Below the pieces are notes generated by a model, which did not search any database, was not told the DNA's origin, and saw only the letters and a list, made by a program, of their open reading frames with translations. The position numbers were made by a program, and so were the translations under genes. 64,000 nucleotides of DNA from Bacillota bacterium (GTDB lineage: Bacteria > Bacillota > Sulfobacillia > JAJZYS01 > JAJYTV01). The stretch lies in contig JAJYSZ010000004.1 of NCBI GenBank assembly GCA_021793315.1, forward strand, positions 1 to 64,000, given 5' to 3'. Positions within the stretch are counted from its first letter, which is position 1; each line of letters begins with the position of its first letter. Positions 50,888 to 60,010 of the stretch are shown here, piece after piece.

Positions 50888-52657
50888 TCAGTCGGTCGAT
50901 TCGAGCGCCGCTGCCCTTGAGCTTGCCTCGCTGCGGTCGCGCTCGGGCTGCGCGTCCGGCTCTCCAGCCCCGCGCGGGCCGTGGATCTCCTCGATGTAGT
51001 GCCGGCCGCGCAGGAGCGAGGCCAAGGCTGCCACAAGCGAAAGTCCGATCGACATGAAGAACACGGTGCGCAGGCTCTCGCCGAACGGCTGCGAGATCAG
51101 TTGGGCGAAGAAGTGCGGCGCCAGGAGCTTTGCCGATACGGCGCTCGGCAGCACGTGCAGCACCTTCGCCGGCAGGAGGCTGCCGAGCGGGTTGTAGCCG
51201 AGCAGGGCGGAGAACAGCGCCGCCACCGGCGGCAGGTGCGAGATTCCGGTCGCGAGCGGTGCGGGCATGCCGGCCGCCGTCAGCCCGTTCCGCAGGGCCG
51301 GCGGCAGGTGCACCGCGAGCCCGGAGATCACGATCGTGAAGAAGACCGCCATGCTCATCACGGTACCGGCGTTCTGGAAGGTTGCGCGCATGCCTGAGGC
51401 GACGCCGCGGTGCTCAGCCGGCACCGACGACATGATCGACGAGGTGTTCGGCGAGGCGAAGAGGCCCATGCCGATGCCCATCAGCAGGAGGTAGACCGCG
51501 AAGACCCAGAACGTGAAGTCCGCTGGCAAGGTGGTGAGCAGGTAGAAGCCGGCGGCCGTCACCAGCATGCCGAGGGTGGAGAACGTACGGGCGCCGTAGC
51601 GGTCCGAAAGCCAGCCGCTGATCGGTCCGGCGATCACGAAGCCGACCATCATCGGCAGGGTGTCGAGACCGGCGTCGAGCGGCGTCTGGGCGAAGCTGAC
51701 ACCGTGCAGCGGCAGCCAGATGCCCTGCAGCCAGATGATCAGCATGAACTGCAGGCCGCCGCGGCCCAGGGAGCCGAGAAAGCCGCTCAGATTGCCCGCC
51801 CAGAAGGGGCGGATGCGGAAGAGCTTCAGCTCGAACATCGGATCGGGCACGTGCTGCTCGACGAAGATGAATGCGACCAGCAGGACGACGCCAAAGGCGA
51901 TGGCGGCCTGGATCCAGGGATTGCCCCAGCCCATCGACGCGTTCTTGTAAGGCATCAGCGCATAGGTGAGGCCGACCATCAGGGAGGTGAGGCCGACGCC
52001 GAAGGTGAGGTTGCCCCAGCCATCCAGCCGGCGCGGCGTGCGCACCCCGAGTTCCTTGAGACGCAGGTAGGCCCAGATGGTTCCAACCAGGCCGACCGGC
52101 ACCGAGACGAGGAAGACGAAGCGCCAGTCGTAGGTGGCCACGACGCCGCCCAGCACGAGTCCGACGACGCTGCCTCCGATCGCCGCGATCTGGTTGACGC
52201 CGAGAGCGAGACCTCGCTGCGTCGCAGGGAATGCGTCCGTGATGATCGCAGCGCTGTTGGCGAAGAGGAACGCGCCGCCGATGCCCTGCACGATGCGGAA
52301 GATGATGAGTTCGATTTCGCCGGCCATGCCTGTACCGGGCGTAAAGGCCGACAGGATGGATCCGAGCGTGAAGATGATGAAGCCGAGATTGTAGAACCGC
52401 ACCTTGCCGTAGGTGTCCGAGATGCGCCCGAACGTCACGAGCAGGACCGTCGTCGCCGTGTTGTATCCCATGAGAACCCAGAGCAGCAGACCCGTCTGCC
52501 CGGCGCCGAGGGGGTTGACATGCAGGCCGCGGAAGATGACCGGCAGGGAAATCATGACGATCGTGCCGTTCATGGCGGCCATGAGCACACCCAAGGTGGT
52601 GTTGGAAAGGGCGATCCACTTATAGGCGAGACCGCGTGCCTTCGGTTCCTGAACCAA
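50888..52657 (-). CDS. MFS transporter, DHA2/EmrB-like
   Basis: About 14 TM; GAFLFANSAAIITDAFPATQRGLALGVNQIAAIGGSVVGLVLGG. Confidence 0.88.
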   Translation of the reverse strand: MVQEPKARGLAYKWIALSNTTLGVLMAAMNGTIVMISLPVIFRGLHVNPLGAGQTGLLLWVLMGYNTATTVLLVTFGRISDTYGKVRFYNLGFIIFTLGSILSAFTPGTGMAGEIELIIFRIVQGIGGAFLFANSAAIITDAFPATQRGLALGVNQIAAIGGSVVGLVLGGVVATYDWRFVFLVSVPVGLVGTIWAYLRLKELGVRTPRRLDGWGNLTFGVGLTSLMVGLTYALMPYKNASMGWGNPWIQAAIAFGVVLLVAFIFVEQHVPDPMFELKLFRIRPFWAGNLSGFLGSLGRGGLQFMLIIWLQGIWLPLHGVSFAQTPLDAGLDTLPMMVGFVIAGPISGWLSDRYGARTFSTLGMLVTAAGFYLLTTLPADFTFWVFAVYLLLMGIGMGLFASPNTSSIMSSVPAEHRGVASGMRATFQNAGTVMSMAVFFTIVISGLAVHLPPALRNGLTAAGMPAPLATGISHLPPVAALFSALLGYNPLGSLLPAKVLHVLPSAVSAKLLAPHFFAQLISQPFGESLRTVFFMSIGLSLVAALASLLRGRHYIEEIHGPRGAGEPDAQPERDRSEASSRAAALESTD

Positions 52658-52677
52658 GGTAAGCCCTCCCAGAAAAT

Positions 52678-53151
52678 CTAGCTTTCCATTTTGTCTTTGT
52701 CGTGCTGCGCGTCCAACACCTTGACCACAAAGCTTCGCACGACACGTACGAACTCGAGACGCTCCTCGGCCGACATGCTCCTGACCGCGTCGACGAACGC
52801 CGTGCCCTGCCAGATGCTCTGATCACCCAACAGGGTCTCCCCCTGCGGGAGAATGCGCACCGAAATGCGGCGGCGATCCGACTGGTCCGCAAGGCGCGCG
52901 ACGAGCCCGAGTTCTTCGAGCCGGTCAAGGACGCGCGTCAGCGAGGGAGCCGACAGACCTGCACGACCGGCGAGCTCACTGGCCGAGCAGGGACCCTCGC
53001 GCAGCACGCGCAGGATTCGCAGCTGGGTCAGCGTCACGCCGGCCGTCTTCCACACTTTGAGCTGCATCGGCTCGGCCAGGACGATGGCGTCCATGTAAGC
53101 CCGCAGCACAGAGTGAACTTCGGCCGGTAGGGCACCACTCTTGCTTAGCAT
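52678..53151 (-). CDS. MarR-family transcriptional regulator
   Basis: LTQLRILRVLREGPCSASELAGRAGLSAPSLTRVLDRLEELGLVARLADQSDRRRISVRI. Confidence 0.9.
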   Translation of the reverse strand: MLSKSGALPAEVHSVLRAYMDAIVLAEPMQLKVWKTAGVTLTQLRILRVLREGPCSASELAGRAGLSAPSLTRVLDRLEELGLVARLADQSDRRRISVRILPQGETLLGDQSIWQGTAFVDAVRSMSAEERLEFVRVVRSFVVKVLDAQHDKDKMES

Positions 53152-53212
53152 AGCATCAATTATACACGTGGCCGCAACCAAAGCAACCGAGTCCCGCTGA
53201 CGGCGCGAAAAC

Positions 53213-53245
53213 GGCAGGACCCGGCCAATCAGGCCGGGTCCTGCC
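53213..53245 (-). terminator. rho-independent terminator of pstS
   Basis: ggcaggacccggcc-aatca-ggccgggtcctgcc; gttttc follows on minus strand. Confidence 0.85.
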
Positions 53246-53255
53246 AAAAGTGCCG

Positions 53256-54317
53256 CTAGTTGATTTCGCGGATTTGCGTCCGGCTCAGTGGCAGCACGTT
53301 CTGCGGCAGCGGCAGGAAGTGCACCGGCGCGAGGAACTTGGCCGCATTGCCCTCCTTGGGGTTGGAGGCCCAGAGCAGGAAGGCCCTCACGGCGGCGGCG
53401 GTCTGCGCGTTTGGCTGCGTCTTGGGGACGATCGCGTACTCGTAGTTGATGATCGGATACGAGTTCTTGCCTGCAGAGAAGATCAGCGAGATGCGCTCGC
53501 TCTTCGGCGTGTGCTTCGCCATGACCGCGACCGCGGCGCCGATCGTCTGGTTGGTCGGCAGCAGGAACTGCCCGGCGCGGTTCTCCACCGCGGCCTCGCC
53601 CAGCCCATCCTTCAGCGCGGGCGTCAGCCAGGAGATGCCGACGTATGCGATGCCGCCGGGGTACTGCGTGAGCTCCTGCACCATGCCCTGGTTGCCGGTG
53701 GCGCTGACGCTGCCCGGCACTGCGGGCCAGCTGATCGAGGTGCCAAAGCCAGGTCCGTGGTTCCAGCCAGGCGTCGTAAAGCTGAGGTACTGGCTGAAGA
53801 GGAAGGTGTCGCCCGAGCCGTCGGCACGGTGGATCGGTACCACCGGGAGGTTCGGCAGCTTGACGCCCGGGTTCATCTTCTTAATGGCCGCATCGTCCCA
53901 GTTCTTGATCCTGCCGTCGTAGATGCCGGCGAGCACCGGCCCGCTGAGACGCAGGTGCTGCTTGTTGAGACCGGGCAGGTTGTACATGATCTGCTGTGCG
54001 GAGACGGCCAGCGGGATGTTCAAGAGGTTCGGGTGCTGCGCCTCAAGGGCGGTGGCAACGTACGCGTCCGAGGCACCGATGTTGACCGTGGCGTTTTCGG
54101 CGTCCGAGATCCCGGTGCCCGACCCCGTGGACTGCGGCGTGATCTCAACGCCCGCGAGCTTCTGGTAGGCCGGGGCCCACTCCTGAAACAGCGGGAAGAG
54201 CAGGGACGATCCGGTCTCCGTGATCTGGAGGGAACCCGCGGCCGCGGAGCCGGCCAGACCGACCGTGGCCACCACGGCGAGCGCGGCGCTGGCCCAGAGC
54301 CTCCTGCCAGGGAACAT
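53256..54317 (-). CDS. pstS: phosphate ABC transporter substrate-binding protein
   Basis: ITETGSSLLFPLFQEWAPAY, GSGTGISDAENATVNIGASDA, HRADGSGDTFLFSQYLS. Confidence 0.9.
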   Translation of the reverse strand: MFPGRRLWASAALAVVATVGLAGSAAAGSLQITETGSSLLFPLFQEWAPAYQKLAGVEITPQSTGSGTGISDAENATVNIGASDAYVATALEAQHPNLLNIPLAVSAQQIMYNLPGLNKQHLRLSGPVLAGIYDGRIKNWDDAAIKKMNPGVKLPNLPVVPIHRADGSGDTFLFSQYLSFTTPGWNHGPGFGTSISWPAVPGSVSATGNQGMVQELTQYPGGIAYVGISWLTPALKDGLGEAAVENRAGQFLLPTNQTIGAAVAVMAKHTPKSERISLIFSAGKNSYPIINYEYAIVPKTQPNAQTAAAVRAFLLWASNPKEGNAAKFLAPVHFLPLPQNVLPLSRTQIREIN

Positions 54318-54403
54318 GCGGACACTCCTTTCAGCTCGGTTCAGCTGAAGTGTAGAAGCGTTCGCTGAAGATTCTGAGAATTTTGTCCTAAAATTGTGTT
54401 GCG

Positions 54404-55072
54404 CTACTGCCGGAGCGGCGGCTTGGGCACGACGCACAGAGGGCCGGCGTCCGGAAGGTCGCGCGTCTCGAAGCTGGGACCTTCCTTCGGGCGTACGTCC
54501 TGCCAGAGGGCAAGGAAGGGATCCACGGGCTCGAGGAAGTTGACGGCCGGCGTGCGGTAGTGCATCGGCACCACGTAGCGGGCCTCGAGCGCCCGGGCAA
54601 TCTCCGCGGCCGCCTCCGGACCGATCGTCGGGCCCGCGCCGACCGGCAGGAACACGAGATCCAGCGGGCCGATCTGCTCGAACTGCTCGGCCCTCAGTTC
54701 CTTCTGGCCGAAGTCGCCGAAGTGCGCTATGCGCAATCCCTCGAGCTGGAAACGGAAGATGGTGTTCGGCCCGCGCTTCGTGCCAGCCACGTCGTCGTGC
54801 TCGCCGGCGATGGCCACGACCTCGCCGATCGGCGTCTTGAAGCGGCCGGCGGTCGAGCGGATGGCCATTTTCGGCTCCTGAAGCGCCTGGAGCCCGTTAT
54901 GGTCGAAGTGCTCGTGCGTGATCAGGACGAGATCGGGCGAGAGCCTGGGCAGCGCCGGGTAGTCGAAGACCATGCCCGGGCGCGGCGACATCGCCGCGAA
55001 CGGGTCGATGAAGACCGTGCCTTCAGCTGCCTGCAGGAAGAAGGCGGCTTGGCCATACCAGGTTACTTGCAT
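54404..55072 (-). CDS. MBL-fold metal-dependent hydrolase (UlaG/YtkL-like)
   Basis: VTWYGQAAFFLQAAEGTVFIDPF; LITHEHFDHNG; HFGDFGQ. Confidence 0.85.
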   Translation of the reverse strand: MQVTWYGQAAFFLQAAEGTVFIDPFAAMSPRPGMVFDYPALPRLSPDLVLITHEHFDHNGLQALQEPKMAIRSTAGRFKTPIGEVVAIAGEHDDVAGTKRGPNTIFRFQLEGLRIAHFGDFGQKELRAEQFEQIGPLDLVFLPVGAGPTIGPEAAAEIARALEARYVVPMHYRTPAVNFLEPVDPFLALWQDVRPKEGPSFETRDLPDAGPLCVVPKPPLRQ

Positions 55073-55197
55073 CCGAGTTCCCCCTTGTTGCCTGTCCCAC
55101 GGCTCTGTGAAAGAGGCTATCATAGGCGGGGGGAGACGTGCATCCTGGTGGCCTTGCGGGGCCCCCGCAGTATCCCGACGATGCTGGAGGTGGCGGC

Positions 55198-56103
55198 TTG
55201 GACGTCGCGCAGAGCGTCCTCGATTTGATCGGTCGGACTCCCGTGATGGAACTTCACCCGGCGGAAATCCCCGACGGCGTGCACCTTTACGCAAAACTGG
55301 AAATGTTCAATCCCGGCGGAAGCATCAAGGACCGTCTCGGCCAGTACATGATCGAAACCGCCCTCAAGGATGGCCGGCTGAAGCCCGGCGGAACGGTGAT
55401 CGAGCCGACGGCCGGCAACACAGGCATCGGACTCGCCCTCGCCGCCATCGGACGGGGGATCAAGGTCGTGCTGGTGGTGCCCGAGCATTTCTCGAAGGAG
55501 AAGCAGGATCTGATGCGCGCCCTGGGCGGTGAGGTGGTCAACACGCCGCGTTCCGGCGGCATGGCCGCCGCGATCGACGAGGCCCACCGGCTCGCCGCGG
55601 AATGCGGCGGCTATGTGCCGCAGCAGTTCGCCAACCCGGACAACCCCGATGCCCACTACCGCTCGACGGGGCCGGAGCTCTTCGAGCAGCTCGACGGGCA
55701 CGTCGACGTCCTGGTGGCTGGTGCCGGCACCGGCGGCACCTTGACGGGCGTCGCGCGCTACCTGAAGGAGCAGCGCTCCTCCACCAAGATCGTGCTGGTG
55801 CAGCCGGAGGGCTCCGTGTTTGCGGGCGACCCGGCGGGCAGCCACCGCGTAGAGGGCATCGGTAACGACTTCGTGCCGCAGACGCTCGATCTCTCCCTGG
55901 TCGACGAGATCGAGACCGTGACCGACGACGAAGCCTTCAAGGCCGTGGGAACGCTCGGCAAGGAGTTCGGCCTGCTCGTCGGCTCGTCGTCCGGAGCGGC
56001 CTACATCGCCGCGCTGCGTCAAGCCAGGAGCCTGCGTCGCGGCAACGTCGCGACGATCTTCGTCGACAGCTCCGAGCGCTACCTGAGCTGCCACATCTAC
56101 TGA
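55198..56103 (+). CDS. PLP-dependent cysteine synthase / O-acetylserine-dependent cystathionine beta-synthase-like
   Basis: TTG start with GGAGGTGG; EMFNPGGSIKDRLGQYMI; EPTAGNTGIGLAL; AGAGTGGTLTGVARYL. Confidence 0.88.
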   Translation: MDVAQSVLDLIGRTPVMELHPAEIPDGVHLYAKLEMFNPGGSIKDRLGQYMIETALKDGRLKPGGTVIEPTAGNTGIGLALAAIGRGIKVVLVVPEHFSKEKQDLMRALGGEVVNTPRSGGMAAAIDEAHRLAAECGGYVPQQFANPDNPDAHYRSTGPELFEQLDGHVDVLVAGAGTGGTLTGVARYLKEQRSSTKIVLVQPEGSVFAGDPAGSHRVEGIGNDFVPQTLDLSLVDEIETVTDDEAFKAVGTLGKEFGLLVGSSSGAAYIAALRQARSLRRGNVATIFVDSSERYLSCHIY

Positions 56104-57254
56104 ATCCCTGCCTCCGCCCGGTCTAGCGCCTGACGCAGATCGCCTTCGATGTCGGCAAGCTCCTCAAGCCCGACGGAGAAGCGCAGGATCTCGCCCGTCA
56201 GGCGCCTTTCTTCGCGCTCGGACGCCGTGAGGGCGGCGTGGCAGTGAAGCTCCGGCAGGGAGATCGTCGTCTCGGGCCCGCCGAAGCCGGCCCCCACCCG
56301 GATCATCTCCAGATGCCGCGCCATCGGCGCGACCAGACGCCTGTCCTCCAGGCGTACCGTGACCATGTTGGAAAAGCCGCGCACCGTGCGCGCCGCCGTC
56401 GCGCGCCCCGGGTCCTCGCTGAGGCCGGGATAGTGGACCAAGGCTACCTCGGGCTGCCCGAGGAGCCATTCGGCCAGGCCCTGGGCGGTCGCCTGCGCCC
56501 GCTCCATGCGGATCGGCAGCGTGTGCAGGCCGCGCAGCACCTGGTAGCTGTCGTCCGGCGAGAGCATGCCGCCGGTGGCGTTCTGCACAGTGTAGAGCGC
56601 CCGGCCGAGCTCCTCGTCGGCCGTGGCGGCAAGTCCTGCGGTGACGTCGCCGTGCCCCGCGATCATCTTGGTCGCGCTGTGCAGCACCAGGTCCGCCCCG
56701 AGGCTGAGCGGCGCCTGCAGGTACGGCGTGAGGAATGTGTTGTCGACGATCAGCTTGAGCCCCTGCCGGTGTGCGAACGCCGCGAGCGCGGGAATGTCGC
56801 TGACGCGCAGAAAAGGGTTCGAGAAGTTTTCGACGAGGAGCGCCTTGGTCTCCGGGCGGACGGCCTCGCGCACGGCGTCGAGGTCGTCGGTGTCGACATA
56901 GGTCACCTTGATGCCGAAGCGGCCAAGCACGGCCCGCACCAGGCGTTGCGTCCCGCCCTGGCAGTCCCGCGTGGCGATCAGGTGGTCTCCAGCCGCGAAG
57001 AGCAGGAAGGCGGCCGTGATCGCCTGGTTGCCCGAGGCGAAGGCGAAGCCGCGCACACCGCCCTCAAGTGCCGCGATGGCCCCCTCGAGCGCGTCGCGGG
57101 TGGGGTTGCCGGAGCGCGAATAGTCCCAGCGCAGGTGTTGATCCGGGTCCTGGTGGTGAAAGCTGACGGCGCGGTAGATTGCGGGGGTCAGGGCACCCGT
57201 GGCGGGATCGCGCTCGAAACCGGTATGTACGAAGCGGCTTGTGCGATGAGGCAT
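56097..57254 (-). CDS. cystathionine gamma-lyase/synthase family PLP enzyme (mccB/metB-like)
   Basis: YSRSGNPTRDALEGAIAALEGG; VDNTFLTPYLQAPLSLGADLVLHSATKMIAGHGDVTAG. Confidence 0.9.
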   Translation of the reverse strand: MPHRTSRFVHTGFERDPATGALTPAIYRAVSFHHQDPDQHLRWDYSRSGNPTRDALEGAIAALEGGVRGFAFASGNQAITAAFLLFAAGDHLIATRDCQGGTQRLVRAVLGRFGIKVTYVDTDDLDAVREAVRPETKALLVENFSNPFLRVSDIPALAAFAHRQGLKLIVDNTFLTPYLQAPLSLGADLVLHSATKMIAGHGDVTAGLAATADEELGRALYTVQNATGGMLSPDDSYQVLRGLHTLPIRMERAQATAQGLAEWLLGQPEVALVHYPGLSEDPGRATAARTVRGFSNMVTVRLEDRRLVAPMARHLEMIRVGAGFGGPETTISLPELHCHAALTASEREERRLTGEILRFSVGLEELADIEGDLRQALDRAEAGIQ

Positions 57255-57464
57255 GCACGCTACCTGCCTTCCGACGATGTCGGGACCGGGCTCCCCGGCC
57301 GGGCATGTCCCTTCCACGCCCGCGCGACGCTCCCCTGCCCAGGGAGGGAGGATCGGGCCCCGCCCATGGTAGGATGGTCGCAAAGCCAGGTTGCGTAGAG
57401 ACCCAGGAATCACCACAGAAGCCTGCGCCTGTGTGGCCGGGCTCGGTTATTGCGAGGTGACGGG

Positions 57465-58247
57465 ATGAACATCGGCGACGTGCTCTCGCTCTACGATCGC
57501 GACGAGCGCCAGGATACCGAGGAGATGGGCATGCGGCGCGAGGTGGCGCCAGGCGTGGTGCGCCTGGTGGACACGCAAGGCACGCAAAGCGCGATCGTGT
57601 ACTCAGAGCTCGACGAGACCACGGCCGACGCCGTGATCGAGCGGGAGATCAGGCACTTCACGGGCCTCGGGCACGTGCTGGAATGGAAGCTCTTCGGCCA
57701 CGATCGACCACAGGGACTCCACCAGCGCCTGGTCGACCGCGGCTTCGCGGCCGAGGAGCGGGAGTCGGTGATGGTGCTGGACCTTGGCCAGGTGCCGCCG
57801 GCCCTTCTGCGCCCGGTGCCCGCCACGGTGCGCCGGATCCGTACACCTGCGGAGCTCAAGGACGTCACGAAGGTGCGCGAGGCGGTCTGGCCCGGCCAGC
57901 ATCCCTGGCTCGAGGAGCGCATCGCGTACATCCTGCGCACCGATCCGCAGAGGATGAGCGTCTATGCCGTCTACGACGGGGACGAGCCGGTCAGCGCCGG
58001 GCGCATCCACTTTCCCGCCATGAGCCGCTTTGCGAGCATCTGGGGCGGCGCGACCCTGCCGGACCGGCGCGGCCGGGGATTCTACACGGCTCTGCTCGCC
58101 GCCCGCGTGCAGGAGGCCATCGGGCGCCAGGTGCGCTACCTGACGATCGACGCTGGCGCCATGAGCCGGCCGATCGTGGAGAAGCTCGGCTTCCGGGAGA
58201 TCACATGGGCCCAGGCGCACGTCTACGCTTCGGATGGCAGGGTTTGA
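57465..58247 (+). CDS. GNAT family N-acetyltransferase
   Basis: IWGGATLPDRRGRGFYTALLAARVQEAI; EKLGFREI. Confidence 0.8.
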   Translation: MNIGDVLSLYDRDERQDTEEMGMRREVAPGVVRLVDTQGTQSAIVYSELDETTADAVIEREIRHFTGLGHVLEWKLFGHDRPQGLHQRLVDRGFAAEERESVMVLDLGQVPPALLRPVPATVRRIRTPAELKDVTKVREAVWPGQHPWLEERIAYILRTDPQRMSVYAVYDGDEPVSAGRIHFPAMSRFASIWGGATLPDRRGRGFYTALLAARVQEAIGRQVRYLTIDAGAMSRPIVEKLGFREITWAQAHVYASDGRV

Positions 58248-58254
58248 GGCGCGA

Positions 58255-58281
58255 AGCTTCGACCGCGCATCCTTCGAAGCT
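58255..58281 (+). terminator. hairpin downstream of the GNAT gene
   Basis: agcttcga / tcgaagct arms; no T-run. Confidence 0.4.
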
Positions 58282-58291
58282 GCCCGCCAAC

Positions 58292-58318
58292 TGTCACAAA
58301 TGCCACCCTCGCGGTGCT
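58292..58318 (+). promoter_or_regulatory. possible ECF-type promoter
   Basis: TGTCACA, 16 nt, TGCT, upstream of an ECF sigma gene. Confidence 0.3.
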
Positions 58319-58352
58319 TAGGCACTGGGAGGAGGCGACAGCGGAGGTGTCG

Positions 58353-58886
58353 ATGGCGCTGGACGATCGCAGCAGGCCGCCGGCAAGGCAGCCCCAGACG
58401 TTTGCTGACCTGTTCCTGCGGGAATGGCCGCGCGTCGTGGGTATCGCGCAGCAGATCATGCACAGCCCCTCGCGCAGCGAGGAAGTGGCGCAGGAGGCCT
58501 TTTTGGCCTTCTACAGGCGTTTTGGCGACGACCTGCCGGAGCGACCCGGGGCTTGGCTCCACCGCGCCGCTGCCCATGGTGCCCTCAACGTGCTGCGGGG
58601 CGAGGATCGGCGGCGGCTGCGGGAGGAGCGCGAAGCGCGGCTCGATGCGCAGAGCGCGCCCGATCCCGGCGACCTCGTCGCGGCCCGCGAAGAGGTCCTT
58701 CAGGTCCGACGGGCCCTGCTGCGCCTCAAGGAGCCCCAGGCGACCCTCCTGGTCCTGCGCTACGGCGGCTTCAGCTACAACGAGATTGCGCAGGCGCTGG
58801 GTCTGCCCGTGACGCAGATCGGCACGCGCCTCAGGCGCGCGGAGCTTCAGCTGAGAAAGGAGATCGACCATGCGGCACGCCGATGA
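58353..58886 (+). CDS. ECF RNA polymerase sigma factor
   Basis: SEEVAQEAFLAFYRRF; FSYNEIAQALGLPVTQIGTRLRRAELQL. Confidence 0.85.
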   Translation: MALDDRSRPPARQPQTFADLFLREWPRVVGIAQQIMHSPSRSEEVAQEAFLAFYRRFGDDLPERPGAWLHRAAAHGALNVLRGEDRRRLREEREARLDAQSAPDPGDLVAAREEVLQVRRALLRLKEPQATLLVLRYGGFSYNEIAQALGLPVTQIGTRLRRAELQLRKEIDHAARR

Positions 58887-59973
58887 CGGCAGCCTGCGCA
58901 GACTCCTCGATGAAGAGTGGGCGGTAGGCGAGCCGGTGCGTCAACACATTGCCGGCTGCACGCGCTGCCAGCAGCGGCTACGGGCGATGGAGGAGCTGCG
59001 CGGTGACACCCGGCGCCTGCTGGGCGTGCACGCCGCGCCGGGCGATGCTGCAGCCGCGCTTCAGCGGCAGCGCCTGCTGCAATCCGAAGGGCGGCGAGCC
59101 AGGATGGCCGTGCCTTGGCCGCGCTTCGACGGTGGACTGCGCTGGGCCGCGGGACTCGCGGCCTTCGCCGCCCTGCTCGGCCTGGTGAGCGCGACACCCG
59201 TCGGCGGGTATGCGAGGAACCTGCTGCTGATCTTCGAACCGGTACACTTCAAGGCGGTGACGGTCAAGCCGGACCAGGCCAGGAGCCTCCTGCAGCTCAG
59301 CAGTCTTGGCAGCCTGCAGACCACGGCAACTCCCCAGCTGACGGCGGAGCCCGGGCTCGGGGCGATGCAGGCCGCGGTCGGCTTCCAGGTCCACGTGCCG
59401 GCGAGCGTGCCGGCGGGACTGCCGCAGCCCTCCTTCGCCTTCCTCGGCGCGCAGACGCAGAGCCTGACCTTGAGCCAGCAGAAGCTGGCCGCGTACGAGG
59501 CGAAGCACCACGTGCAGCTGCCGTCGATGCCGGCGGACATCTCCGGCAGCGTCGTCAACGTGACCACGGGTCGGGCAGCGGTGATAAGTTACGGCACGCC
59601 GGCCGCCCAGCTCGGGCATGCCAGTCAGCTGCCACAGCTCATCGTGGCCGAGGCGCCCTTGCCGAAGGTGTACTCCACCGGCGCGACGGTGGCGGAGATC
59701 GAGCGGTACCTTCTCGCCTTGCCAGGCGTTTCGCCGCAGGTGGCGGCCGAGATCCAGACGATCGCCAATCCGTCCACCACTATGCCCGTCCCCGTACCCT
59801 TGGGGCAGGCGACGTCCCAGTCCGTCATGGTGGGCTCGTCGCAGGGCCTTTGGCTGCAGCAGAACCAGGGTGGCGCGGGTGGTGTCGTGTGGACGCATGG
59901 CGGCTACGTATATGGCGTGGGCGGGACCCTCAGCCGCAGGGAGCTCCTCTCCATCGCGGCGTCGATGCGCTGA
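58870..59973 (+). CDS. anti-sigma factor with zinc-finger (ZAS-like) domain and large extracytoplasmic region
   Basis: HIAGCTRC motif, overlap with sigma gene, one TM near residue 100. Confidence 0.75.
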   Translation: MRHADDGSLRRLLDEEWAVGEPVRQHIAGCTRCQQRLRAMEELRGDTRRLLGVHAAPGDAAAALQRQRLLQSEGRRARMAVPWPRFDGGLRWAAGLAAFAALLGLVSATPVGGYARNLLLIFEPVHFKAVTVKPDQARSLLQLSSLGSLQTTATPQLTAEPGLGAMQAAVGFQVHVPASVPAGLPQPSFAFLGAQTQSLTLSQQKLAAYEAKHHVQLPSMPADISGSVVNVTTGRAAVISYGTPAAQLGHASQLPQLIVAEAPLPKVYSTGATVAEIERYLLALPGVSPQVAAEIQTIANPSTTMPVPVPLGQATSQSVMVGSSQGLWLQQNQGGAGGVVWTHGGYVYGVGGTLSRRELLSIAASMR

Positions 59974-60010
59974 ATTTCGCGAACTTGAAGGTACAAGGAA
60001 GTGTCCTGGC

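Noticed and set aside
57255-57460. SAM (S-box) riboswitch upstream of the mccB/metB-like gene
   Set aside because: No match to the conserved S-box core on the minus strand; only generic GC-rich stems seen.
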